This document shows positions 8,687 to 16,790 of a stretch of DNA of 52,137 nt, one piece after another; positions within the stretch are counted from its first letter, which is position 1; the number at the start of each line of letters is the position of its first letter. The notes beneath the pieces are model-generated. The model was given only the letters and a program-made list of their open reading frames with translations. It ran no database searches and was not told the DNA's origin. The position numbers were made by a program, and so were the translations under genes. The stretch spans positions 1 through 52,137 of the forward strand of contig JAFYCS010000009.1 of NCBI GenBank assembly GCA_017539565.1. Reading direction: 5' to 3'. The DNA is from Lachnospiraceae bacterium (GTDB taxonomy: Bacteria > Bacillota > Clostridia > Lachnospirales > Lachnospiraceae).

Positions 8687-9677
8687 GGCTACCACAAGGC
8701 ACAAATGCAGGTGATGTGTTAGCCAAAGGTGTTGGAAAAGCAGCCTGAAGTAAGGGATTGGGCTAACACAAGTTGCGAAAACAGGGAATGTGTTAGCCAA
8801 AAGTGTTGGAAAAGCTGCTGGAAGATAGAGATTTGGCTAACACAAGTTGCAAAATGAAGGGATGTGTTAGCCAAAGGTGTTGGAAAATCAGCCTGAAGTC
8901 AGGGTATAGGCTACCACAAGTCACGAAATGAGGGAATGTGTTAGCCAAAGGTGTTGGAAAAGCAGCCTGAAGTCAGGGAACCGGCTACCACAAGTCACGA
9001 AAGCAGGTGATGTGTTAGCCGAGGGATCATGAAAAGCAGCCTGAAGTCAGGGAACCGGCTACCACAAGTCACGAAAGTAGGTGATTTGTTAACCAAAGGT
9101 GTTGGAAAAGCAGCCTGAAGTAAGGGAACCGGCTACCACAAGTCACGAAAGCAGGTGATGTGTTAGCCAAAGGATCAGGCAAAGCAGCCTGAAGTCAGGG
9201 TATAGGCTACCACAAGTCACGAAATGAGGGAATGTGTTAGCCAAAGGATCAGGCAAAGCAGCCTGAAGTTATGGTATAGGCTACCACAAGTCATGAAATG
9301 AGGGAATGTGTTAGCCAAAGGTGCTGGAAAAGTTACTTGAAGTAAGGGAACCGGCTATCACAAGTCACGAAAGTAGGTGATGTGTTAGCCGAGGGATCAT
9401 GAAAAGCAACCTGAAGTCAGGGAACCGGCTACCACAAGTCACGAAAGCAGGTGATGTGTTAGCTAAAGGATCAGAAAAAGCAGCCTGAAGTTATGGAATC
9501 GGCTACCACAAGTCACGAAAGCAGGTGATGTGTTAACCAAAGGCGCATGAAAAGCAGCCTGAAGTAAGGGAATCAGCTACCACAAGTTGCAAATGAAGGG
9601 ATGTGTTAGCCAAAGGCTAATGAAAAGTTACTTGAAGTCAGGGAACCGGCTACCACAAGTCACAAAAAGGAGGGACT
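8687..9677 (+). repeat. Tandem 74-bp hairpin repeat array A
   Basis: Thirteen full units and a half unit. Left arms (GGCTAMCACA) start at 8687, 8761, 8835, 8909, 8983, 9057, 9131, 9205, 9279, 9353, 9427, 9501, 9575 and 9648: twelve steps of exactly 74 and a last step of 73. Each full unit holds a left arm, about 18 nt, the inverse arm TGTGTTAGCC, then a 36-nt linker containing GCAGCCTGAAGT. Some left arms (GGCTACCACA) have one mismatch to the right arm. The last left arm runs directly into the ribosome site of the gene at 9678. Linkers are near-identical, so this is not a CRISPR. The 8650-8686 stretch before it holds nothing recognised. Confidence 0.93.
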
Positions 9678-10493
9678 ATGATAAAAGAAAAGGATATTTT
9701 AAGTGAAATCAATTGCCTGGAAAAGAGTCTGGAAAGAATATCGGCTGAAATAGAGATATTGAAAAAGGAATTTCCGGAGGGAGGAAGATTGCGTGCTGTC
9801 AGGCATGGCAAAGGGCATCAGTTTTTTCTTCGGAGATCAGGTGAAAGATCTAACGGGGAATATATTAAGAAAAAGGATATCAGGAAAGCTGAGATGCTGG
9901 CTCAGATTGAATATGATGAGAAACTGGTCACAGTGTTTCAGCAGGCTATAGAATCTTTTAAGAAATGTAAAGCAGCGGGAACTGATAGTATTTTTGAGGA
10001 AGTATTACAATCGATGGCTCCGGGGAAAAGAGAGCTTGTTGTAAAGCCTTATATTTCGGATCAGTGCTATTTGGAAAACTGGATGGCGCAGGAATATACA
10101 GGATTGGGATTCCGGGAGGGGAATCCTGAGTTTTATACACGTAAAGGACTCAGAGTCAGATCAAAGTCGGAGGTTATAATAGCAGATATGCTGGATGAAC
10201 TGAATGTTCCGTTTCTTTATGAGAAACCTCTTTGTCTGAAGCACGGAACGATATATCCGGATTTCACATTGCTGAATATAAAGGAACGTAAAGAGGTATA
10301 TTGGGAACATTTCGGAATGATGGATGATAGGGAATACCGGGATGATGCATTGATGAAGATAAGAGAGTATGAGGAAAATGATCTGTTTCAATATGATTCG
10401 GTAATATGGACTTTTGAAACTGGGAAGAACCCTCTGAATACCAGAGAGTTGCGTAAAATGATAAAAATATTGAGAACAAGACTTATGTCATGA
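9678..10493 (+). CDS. PD-(D/E)XK nuclease-like protein inside the repeat array
   Basis: A 271-residue protein of no named family that I recognise. Residues 1-95 are charged and helical, coiled-coil-like (ILSEINCLEKSLERISAEIEI). The C-terminal half has a PD-(D/E)XK pattern: Glu165 in RSKSEVIIADML, Asp195 in TIYPDFTLLN, Glu210 in VYWEHFGM, then a basic helix-rich end. The PDF...WEHFG form is known from helicase-associated and Vsr-like nuclease domains. The gene occupies the loop of one repeat unit: left arm at 9648, start 30 nt later with AAGGAGGG, and the matching right arm ATGTGTTAACC at 10525 shortly after the stop. This suggests the protein acts on, or moves with, the repeats. Nuclease fold is moderately supported; the role is inferred. 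Confidence 0.6.
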   Translation: MIKEKDILSEINCLEKSLERISAEIEILKKEFPEGGRLRAVRHGKGHQFFLRRSGERSNGEYIKKKDIRKAEMLAQIEYDEKLVTVFQQAIESFKKCKAAGTDSIFEEVLQSMAPGKRELVVKPYISDQCYLENWMAQEYTGLGFREGNPEFYTRKGLRVRSKSEVIIADMLDELNVPFLYEKPLCLKHGTIYPDFTLLNIKERKEVYWEHFGMMDDREYRDDALMKIREYEENDLFQYDSVIWTFETGKNPLNTRELRKMIKILRTRLMS

Positions 10494-10524
10494 TGGATAT
10501 GTTTTGTCGAAGTCGCCAATAGTA

Positions 10525-10954
10525 GATGTGTTAACCGGAAGCCCCGAGAGAAGCAGCCTGAAGATAGGGTATAGGCTAACACAAGTCGCGGAAAGGAGGG
10601 GATTTGTTAGCCAAAGTTCCGGGAGAAGCAGCCTGAAGATAGGGAATCGGCTAACACAAGTCGCGGAAAGGAGTGGATTTGTTAGCCAAAGTTCCGGGAG
10701 AAGCAGCCTGAAGATAGGGGATTGGCTACCACAAGTCGCGGAAAGGAGGGGATGTGTTAGCCAAAGTTCCGGGAAAAGCAGCCTGAAGATAGGGAATCGG
10801 CTACCACAAGTCACGAAAAGAAGGGATTTGTTAGCCGGAAGCCGCGGATATCAGGAGAGCAGCAGAGCCTGAGGCTACCACATGTCACGAAAGCAGGGTA
10901 TGTGTTAGTCAAAAGCCCCGGATAACCGGAGAAATGCAGCATCCGCGGCTAACC
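10525..10954 (+). repeat. Tandem 75-bp hairpin repeat array B
   Basis: Starts with the right arm ATGTGTTAACC (10525-10535) that completes the interrupted unit of array A. Left arms follow at 10574, 10649, 10724, 10799 and 10873 (three steps of 75, then 74). The linker reads AAAGTTCCGGGAGAAGCAGCC, a variant of array A's. The final partial arm GGCTAACC ends at 10954, where the comEC-like remnant begins. In one frame the repeats give an open stretch of a 25-residue repeating peptide, judged not to be a gene. Confidence 0.9.
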
Positions 10955-11059
10955 ATGGGCTGCACTGTATACCGTACGGATCATTCGGGCGCAGTTACCA
11001 TAAAAACCGCAAAAAGACGGCTAAACATCAGCGAGTTTTTCATTGAAAAGCACTTTTGA
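10955..11059 (+). pseudogene. Remnant of a comEC 3' end
   Basis: Reads MGCTVYRTDHSGAVTI... to a TGA at 11057-11059, matching the comEC C-terminus MGCAVYRTDHDGCITI... at 8557-8649. Many DNA differences are at third codon positions. The similarity starts exactly where the repeat array ends. No start or ribosome site of its own is needed; it looks like a displaced gene end. The -35 box of the next gene lies inside it. Confidence 0.8.
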
Positions 11060-11071
11060 TTGTGCTAAAAT
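11043..11071 (+). promoter_or_regulatory. Sigma-A promoter for the acidic lipoprotein gene
   Basis: TTGAAA at 11043-11048, a 17-nt spacer, TAAAAT at 11066-11071. It overlaps the end of the comEC remnant and drives the gene starting at 11106. Confidence 0.75.
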
Positions 11072-11105
11072 GTCACGGGTAAAGTTAAAGGAGGAGTTTT
11101 GGATT

Positions 11106-12389
11106 ATGAAAAAGAAGATAGCATTGATCATAACGGTTGTTCTGATGCTGGGTATCCTGGCAGGGTGCGGCAATGCGGCTTCACCTGTAAAGACATTCTG
11201 CACCAAGCTCACCAAGCTTGATTATGCAGGCATGTGTGAGTGCTTTGAAGAGGAGATGATGACCGAGGAGGACTTCACCCTCATGTACGACGATTTCTCA
11301 GAGATGGCACTGGATGACATCTTTAAGGAGCGTGCAAAGAATATCAAGTACACCATAGGCAAGGCTGTGCTTGAAGAGGATGATGACGAGTCTGCAACCG
11401 TAGAGGTTGTATTTACCTATGATGATTATTCCGCAAGCATCAAGCAGGCACTGGACCAGTTCTATAAAGAGTATTTTGAGGATGAAGATGATCTGGTCGA
11501 TGAAACAAGGCTTGCAGAACTGTTAAAGGAGCATTACACCAACGATACTCCCGCACGTAAGGAAGAGACCGTTGTATTCTATCTGGAGAAGCTTGAGGAT
11601 TCCAAAAAGTGGGTAGTATCTTATGATTTTGACATGCTGGAGCGTGTAGCTAATATCATCTCCTGCAATCTGATGGATACCTGGTATGATTATGACTATG
11701 ATTTTGAGGAGGATGATGAAGATGCATCCGTTCCCATCTATGATACCGATGGTAACGTGATCGCTTTTACCGACAGCTCAAAGGAATGGTTTGAAGACCT
11801 GACTGATGACCAGATAACCGAGGCTTTATCCGCAAACGGTATAGTACGTGATCCCAATGCGGATCTGAGCAATTACGATTATCTTTTCGAGTCCGATGAC
11901 GAAGATGAAGATGACTGGGACGATGAAGATGACTGGGACGATGAAGATGACTGGGATGACGAAGACTGGGAATCAGACGATGAGGACAGCGACTTCTATG
12001 ATGAGTGCATGGACCGCCTCTTTAATGTAGAGAGCAGCGGAACCCTCCTTATAAAGAATTATGTCCTTAACGATGTTGATGAGGATGAAGATTATTACAT
12101 CTTAACAGGTGATGTTTACGATATTGATCTATATGCAGAGTGGCTGTCCATAGTAAACAGCGTGCCTGATTTTGCCAACACCTATCCGGAAATATATGAG
12201 GATATGGATGACGGCCTTTACTGTGAGGAGATGGATGTGTATATTCCCAAGGATATGGCAGTATCCGGGATGTGGCCTTCCGGCTCCGGCATAAGCGATC
12301 TTATGAGCCTGATCAATTCCGGGCACGGCATCGCATATAGCGGTGAGATGGATGACGAGGCCGAGGCAGTATACGATACGAATTATTAA
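11106..12389 (+). CDS. Lipoprotein with Asp/Glu-rich repeats, function unknown
   Basis: A 427-residue exported lipoprotein: MKKKIALIITVVLMLGILAGC, lipobox LAGC. The ATG at 11106 is chosen because AAAGGAGGAG lies about 9 nt upstream; an upstream in-frame start would put a hydrophilic tail before the signal. The N-terminal part (SPVKTFCTKLTKLDYAGMCECF) resembles the small stress-type domains repeated in clostridial lipoproteins (DUF5105/DUF4878-like, a weak memory match). The middle has a very acidic stretch with a 6-residue repeat DDEDDW encoded by 18-bp direct repeats near 11905-11970. The acidic region may bind calcium or cell-wall cations; this is speculative. It has its own promoter. Confidence 0.75.
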   Translation: MKKKIALIITVVLMLGILAGCGNAASPVKTFCTKLTKLDYAGMCECFEEEMMTEEDFTLMYDDFSEMALDDIFKERAKNIKYTIGKAVLEEDDDESATVEVVFTYDDYSASIKQALDQFYKEYFEDEDDLVDETRLAELLKEHYTNDTPARKEETVVFYLEKLEDSKKWVVSYDFDMLERVANIISCNLMDTWYDYDYDFEEDDEDASVPIYDTDGNVIAFTDSSKEWFEDLTDDQITEALSANGIVRDPNADLSNYDYLFESDDEDEDDWDDEDDWDDEDDWDDEDWESDDEDSDFYDECMDRLFNVESSGTLLIKNYVLNDVDEDEDYYILTGDVYDIDLYAEWLSIVNSVPDFANTYPEIYEDMDDGLYCEEMDVYIPKDMAVSGMWPSGSGISDLMSLINSGHGIAYSGEMDDEAEAVYDTNY

Positions 12390-12469
12390 GTGATCCCGAA
12401 GGCTCCGGCCTCCCGGTGACACGGGATGCCTTAAGGAGCGAAGGATCATGACGGGGAAAGTATAGAGAA

Positions 12470-13666
12470 ATGAAAGATAACAGGAAGTTTGGGACAGGGA
12501 TCATAAACATGATCTTTGTTCTCGTCTTAGTGACGACTATGTTTTTTCAGCCTGAGCTGACACTTAAGACACAGGCGGGTGAAGGATACCACATATACAT
12601 AAACGTGATCGCCAACGTGGTGACGGTATATTACGACGGAGAACCCGTAAGGGCGATGATCACATCCACCGGTACGGCCACACCCCATTCCGGTACCTAC
12701 AACACATCTAACAAGTTTGACTGGGCAATCCTGAACGGGAACGTATATGGACAGTACTGCACCAGGATATATAAGGGCATACTGTTTCATTCCGTTCCTT
12801 ATACAGCCTATTATAATTATGGCAGTTTAAAGCACGGGCAGTTTGACCTTCTGGGAACGCCTGCGTCCATGGGCTGCATGCGTCTGTGTGTGGCTGATGC
12901 CAAATGGATCTATGACAATATTCCCGCTAACACACCGGTGACATTCTATTCGGACGAAGAGACTCCCAGTCCCATGGGTATGCCCTTTTCATGTAAGATA
13001 GACCGTTTCGGCGAATCTTTTTCGGGATGGGATCCCACGGATCTTAATAAGGATAATCCCTGGAATGCTTTTCTGGGTGATGCCTTTGATGCGGATTATT
13101 ATCTTGAGCACAATCCGGATCTGCAGGGACTGTTTCCCTGGACTCCTGTAAGCCTTAAGCTTCACTGGCTTACGGTAGGTATAGCCGAGGGCAGATGCGC
13201 AAGTAAGATATTTGAATTCAGCGCATATAAGAGAGTCCTTGATTACCGTTTCGGGAACAATAATTATGCGTACCTGGCATATTATAATCTGGTAGGTTAT
13301 AATGCACCGGTCGATAAGGCAACGGCTGAACAGAGGATGAAACCTTATGTCGGCATAGACATCAAAAAGGTGCTGGACTATGCGGAAGCTGAAATGTTTG
13401 AGCCTGCATATAAGCAGGCAGCAGCTGCAACACCTACGCCGACACCCAAGCCCACACCTACACCGAAGCCGACTAAAGTGCCCACACCTACGGCGGCACC
13501 TACACCGACGCCCGTTACTGAAGAGATCACGGATCCCGACCAGTTTGATGCGGTAGCATATGCAGACCGATATCCCGATCTTAAGGCAGCGTTCGGCTAC
13601 GATCCCGTTGCGTTGTGGAATCATTATGATACTATCGGAAGATATGAAGGCAGGGTACCTTATTAA
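12470..13666 (+). CDS. L,D-transpeptidase (YkuD) with C-terminal Pro-rich linker and repeat domains
   Basis: A secreted or membrane-tethered peptidoglycan L,D-transpeptidase, 398 residues. An N-terminal hydrophobic segment (about 12-28) is followed by a YkuD domain (about 40-165): strand HIYINVIANVVTVYYDGEPV, HSVPY histidine region, and catalytic Cys in TPASMGCMRL. Two related segments follow, DADYYLEHNPDLQGLF...HWLTVGIAEGR and DAVAYADRYPDLKAAFG...HYDTIGRYEGR. A Thr/Pro linker rich in PTPTPKP separates them. This repeated DL...H...G..EGR motif probably anchors the enzyme to the wall or a carbohydrate. The ribosome site before 12470 is weak. The 80 nt upstream hold an ATCCCG/CGGGAT inverted repeat without a U tract. 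Confidence 0.85.
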   Translation: MKDNRKFGTGIINMIFVLVLVTTMFFQPELTLKTQAGEGYHIYINVIANVVTVYYDGEPVRAMITSTGTATPHSGTYNTSNKFDWAILNGNVYGQYCTRIYKGILFHSVPYTAYYNYGSLKHGQFDLLGTPASMGCMRLCVADAKWIYDNIPANTPVTFYSDEETPSPMGMPFSCKIDRFGESFSGWDPTDLNKDNPWNAFLGDAFDADYYLEHNPDLQGLFPWTPVSLKLHWLTVGIAEGRCASKIFEFSAYKRVLDYRFGNNNYAYLAYYNLVGYNAPVDKATAEQRMKPYVGIDIKKVLDYAEAEMFEPAYKQAAAATPTPTPKPTPTPKPTKVPTPTAAPTPTPVTEEITDPDQFDAVAYADRYPDLKAAFGYDPVALWNHYDTIGRYEGRVPY

Positions 13667-13674
13667 GGCGGAAT

Positions 13675-14697
13675 ATGGCTGAAAAGAAGAGCGGTAAAAA
13701 AGATGAACCCTTTGTCGACTGGGTCGCGGAGGATATAAAGAGCGGAGAGTTCAAGAACATCTATCTGCTCTACGGCACAGAGAGCTATATGCTTAACTGG
13801 AGCCGCTCACGTCTGATAAAAGCACTTATCCCCGAAGCGGATGACATGAACTATTCCGTTTACGAGGATAAGAGTCTGGATCTGGAAAAGATCATCGATC
13901 AGGCAGACACAATGCCTTTCTTTGCGGACAGGCGTGTGCTGCTCATAAAAGACAGCGGGTATTTCAAGAACGCCAATGAGAGGCTTAAGAAGTACCTTCC
14001 CCAGCTGCCGCCCACCACGGTTATGGTATTCTGCGAAAAGGAAGTGCGTAAAGGCAAGGGTACCATATTCGATTATGTGAATACCAACGGCCGTGTTGTG
14101 GAATACACCACACTGGACCGTAAGGATATAGAAAGAAATGTCGTGGCCCTTTTAAGGCGCGAAGGACGCACGATGCAGCGTCCCACGTTTGAATATTTTA
14201 TCGACAGGGTAGGGCTGCAGATGCAGGATATCAGCATAGAGCTGGAGAAGCTTGTATGCTATACCGAAGGGCGCGAGATGATAAGCCGTGAGGATATAGA
14301 TGCGGTGGTAAGTCCCCGGCTTGAAGAGCACGTATTTGACCTGACAAACGCCATAGCTGAAAAGAAGCGCAGGACAGCGCTTGAAAAATATTACGAACTG
14401 ATGTCATTAAAGACCCAGCCTATGGGTATCATAGTCCTGCTGACCAGGCAGTTTAACCGTCTGATGCTGATCAAGAGCATGAGGTCGAAGGGACTTGGGG
14501 CCGATAGGATAGCCAAGAGCCTCGGGATAAGTGAAAGGGCGGTACCCGTCAATGAGAGACTGGCATCGCGCTTTACTATGGAAGAATTAAAGAGTGCCCT
14601 GGCAGACTGTGTGGATGCGGAAGAAGCGGTTAAGAGCGGCAGGATGAGCGACACATTAAGTCTTGAGACTTTAATTGTAAAATACGCATCAAATTAG
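13675..14697 (+). CDS. holA: DNA polymerase III delta subunit
   Basis: The clamp-loader delta subunit, 340 residues, cytosolic, at the replication fork. Recognisable features are the N-terminal NIYLLYGTESYMLNW, the DMNYSVYEDKSLDLEKI...TMPFFADRRVLLIKD segment, and the C-terminal helical domain with MSLKTQPMGIIVLLTRQFNRLMLIK. ATG follows AAGGCGGA closely, 8 nt after the transpeptidase stop. In many Firmicutes holA lies just downstream of comEC; here they are about 5 kb apart, which agrees with material having been inserted between them. Confidence 0.92.
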   Translation: MAEKKSGKKDEPFVDWVAEDIKSGEFKNIYLLYGTESYMLNWSRSRLIKALIPEADDMNYSVYEDKSLDLEKIIDQADTMPFFADRRVLLIKDSGYFKNANERLKKYLPQLPPTTVMVFCEKEVRKGKGTIFDYVNTNGRVVEYTTLDRKDIERNVVALLRREGRTMQRPTFEYFIDRVGLQMQDISIELEKLVCYTEGREMISREDIDAVVSPRLEEHVFDLTNAIAEKKRRTALEKYYELMSLKTQPMGIIVLLTRQFNRLMLIKSMRSKGLGADRIAKSLGISERAVPVNERLASRFTMEELKSALADCVDAEEAVKSGRMSDTLSLETLIVKYASN

Positions 14698-14725
14698 GAT
14701 CTTAATTAATAGGAGGTATCAAGAA

Positions 14726-16381
14726 ATGATAGAAAAGGTATTGCTGCTGGTCATATTCTTCGGCATCATGATCGCAGTAGGACTCTACTCAAGGAAGCAT
14801 TCAACGAACGTGAATGACTTCGTGCTGGGCGGACGTAAGGTGGGACCGTGGCTTACGGCTTTTGCTTTCGGTACTTCATACTTTTCTGCCGTGGTATTCG
14901 TGGGTTACGCAGGACAGTTCGGCTACAAATACGGTGTGGCTACTACCTGGATAGGTATAGGAAATGCCTTTATCGGTTCACTCCTTGCATGGGTAGTCCT
15001 GGGACGCCGTACAAGGATAATGACAAAGTTCCTGGATGCAAAGACCATGCCCGACTTCTTCGGCAAGCGTTATCATTCCAAGGCAATGCGTATAGTTGCG
15101 GCTGTCATTTCATTCGTATTCCTGATCCCCTATACATCTTCCGTATATAACGGTCTTTCCAGACTTTTCGGAATGGCATTCGATATCGATTATTCCGTTT
15201 GTGTTATCGCTATGGCAGGTCTTACCTGCGTATACGTTATCCTGGGCGGATACATGGCAACAGCCATCAACGACTTCATCCAGGGTATCATAATGATCTT
15301 CGGTATCATAGCCGTTATTGTTTCCATACTGAACGGACAGGGCGGGTTCCTTAATGCCCTCAAGGAGCTTTCCGTGATCCCTGCGGATCCCGCAGTTACG
15401 ACTCCGGCGCTTCAGGGAAGCCAGGGCCTTTTCACAAGCTTCTTCGGACCCGACCCCTTAAACCTTCTGGGTGTTGTGATCCTTACTTCACTGGGAACCT
15501 GGGGCCTTCCCCAGATGGTACAGAAATTCTATGCTATACGTGATGAGAAGGCAGTACAGACAGGTACCATCATCTCAACCGTATTCGCAGTTATCATTTC
15601 CTGCGGCTGCTATTTCCTTGGCGGCTTCGGAAGACTCTTTGACGATGTGGTAGCAAGGAATGACCAGGGCGGAGTGCTCTACGACAGCGTTATCCCTTCA
15701 ATGCTCTCAACCCTGCCGGATATCCTTATCGGCGTTGTGATCATGCTGGTGCTTTCCGCATCAATGTCAACCCTGGCATCACTGGTACTTACATCTTCAT
15801 CGACCATCACCATCGACCTTCTGAAGGACAATGTCATCAAGAAGATGGATGATAAGAAACAGCTTATAACCATGAGGATCTTCCTCATAATCTTTATCGT
15901 GCTTTCTGTAGTTATGGCTCTTAAGCCCCCTGCACTTATCGCACAGCTCATGGGTATCTCATGGGGCGCACTGGCAGGTGCATTTCTGGCTCCTTTCCTT
16001 TACGGCCTGTACTGGAAGGGCGTTACCCGTGCATCCGTATGGAGCTGCTTTGTTGTAGCTATCGGTATCACGGTACTTAACCTTTTCCCTGCTACCAAGT
16101 TCATCCAGAGCCCCATCAATGCAGGTGCCGCAGCGATGATCGCAGGCCTTATCGTAGTTCCCCTTGTAAGTCTCATCACTCCCAAGATGGAGGATGGCGA
16201 GATCAAATTCGTATTCGACTGCTACGAAGAAAAGCACATGGTAGAGCAGCGTTATGCACTGCCTTCTGAGGAAGGCATGAGCCCCGCAAAGGCTGCTGCA
16301 AAAGCTGCAAAGGCTGCTGAAGCAAACAACGGCAGCAGCAATCCTTCAGGCAGTTCTTCAAAGAAGAAAAAGAAGAAATAA
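14726..16381 (+). CDS. Sodium:solute symporter (SSS family)
   Basis: A cytoplasmic-membrane secondary transporter using the sodium gradient, 551 residues, about 13 hydrophobic segments. The N-terminus has the family pattern (SRKHSTNVNDFVLGGRKVGPWLTAF, then GTSYFSAVVFVGYAG). A central ASMSTLASLVLTSSSTITIDLL segment contains the Ser/Thr typical of a sodium site. The tail (about residues 515-551) is Ala/Ser/Lys-rich and ends KKKKKK, an unusual basic cytoplasmic end. AGGAGG lies about 9 nt before the ATG. The solute (proline, pantothenate, sialic acid or another) cannot be told from sequence alone. Confidence 0.88.
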   Translation: MIEKVLLLVIFFGIMIAVGLYSRKHSTNVNDFVLGGRKVGPWLTAFAFGTSYFSAVVFVGYAGQFGYKYGVATTWIGIGNAFIGSLLAWVVLGRRTRIMTKFLDAKTMPDFFGKRYHSKAMRIVAAVISFVFLIPYTSSVYNGLSRLFGMAFDIDYSVCVIAMAGLTCVYVILGGYMATAINDFIQGIIMIFGIIAVIVSILNGQGGFLNALKELSVIPADPAVTTPALQGSQGLFTSFFGPDPLNLLGVVILTSLGTWGLPQMVQKFYAIRDEKAVQTGTIISTVFAVIISCGCYFLGGFGRLFDDVVARNDQGGVLYDSVIPSMLSTLPDILIGVVIMLVLSASMSTLASLVLTSSSTITIDLLKDNVIKKMDDKKQLITMRIFLIIFIVLSVVMALKPPALIAQLMGISWGALAGAFLAPFLYGLYWKGVTRASVWSCFVVAIGITVLNLFPATKFIQSPINAGAAAMIAGLIVVPLVSLITPKMEDGEIKFVFDCYEEKHMVEQRYALPSEEGMSPAKAAAKAAKAAEANNGSSNPSGSSSKKKKKK

Positions 16382-16390
16382 GGAGGGCGT

Positions 16391-16627
16391 ATGGCAGATC
16401 CGAATGCACAGGTAAACCCGGCACTCATGGCTTTCCTTGATGCGGAAGAGCCTGCAGAGCAGCTGGAAGTGCTGCATCAGGTGCGTGAGCAGCTTGATGA
16501 GCGCAGCCTTACATCAATAGAGATGTCACTTGGGATGGAACCCCAGAAAGACAGCCCGGACGAGCGTATCGCCCGTATACGCAATACACTGAGTACACGA
16601 CTGAAGTACGAGAAGAAGAGATATTAA
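16391..16627 (+). CDS. Small hypothetical protein following the symporter gene
   Basis: A 78-residue soluble, helical, charged protein (MADPNAQVNPALMAFLDAEE...). It has no membrane segment or signal and I recognise no family. AGGAGGGCGT precedes the ATG, and the gap to the symporter stop is 9 nt, so the two are almost surely co-transcribed. A role in symporter regulation is possible from position only. Codon use looks like the neighbours. Confidence 0.7.
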   Translation: MADPNAQVNPALMAFLDAEEPAEQLEVLHQVREQLDERSLTSIEMSLGMEPQKDSPDERIARIRNTLSTRLKYEKKRY

Positions 16628-16741
16628 AGATTCATAGAGAAAGGGTCGCAAGACGATCTTCCCACCTTTTTAGCGGCATCAGGTACCTTCCGCGTTGCGG
16701 GTCCCTCCTAATGCCAAAAGGCGGGCCTCTTCTTGTGACAT
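16628..16741 (+). other. Intergenic stretch with inverted repeats before metF
   Basis: Contains an imperfect long inverted repeat: left arm near 16660-16679 (CCCACCTTTTT...GGCAT), right arm near 16711-16726 (ATGCCAAAAGGCGGG), with a smaller CCGC-GTT-GCGG stem inside. It does not match SAM-I, T-box or cobalamin riboswitch consensus that I can recall. It may be a structured leader or an old mobile sequence. Confidence 0.35.
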
Positions 16742-16770
16742 TGTCATCCTGAGCGAAGCGAAGGATCTTA
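16742..16770 (+). repeat. Short dispersed hairpin repeat, copy 2 (upstream of metF)
   Basis: Full-length copy starting TGTCATCCTGAGCG with arms ATCCT and AGGAT. It ends 20 nt before the metF start codon. Confidence 0.85.
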
Positions 16771-16790
16771 TTAGTAAAAGGAAACAGTAT

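Noticed and set aside
8687-9677. CRISPR array
   Set aside because: The segments between the palindromes are almost identical to one another, unit length is 74 bp, and no cas gene is near. It is a tandem palindromic repeat.
10504-10872. Open frame giving a 122-residue protein made of a 25-residue repeat
   Set aside because: It is the translation of 75-bp repeat array B; the frame stays open only because the period is a multiple of three. The antisense frame at 10488-10814 is the same effect.
8650-11105. tRNA-type or rRNA-type structures in the repeat region
   Set aside because: The hairpins do not fold into a cloverleaf and lack T-loop or anticodon-loop features.
12390-12469. Small gene or terminator between the lipoprotein and transpeptidase genes
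   Set aside because: The ATCCCG/CGGGAT stem has no U run, and the ATG at 12448 gives only a five-codon frame.
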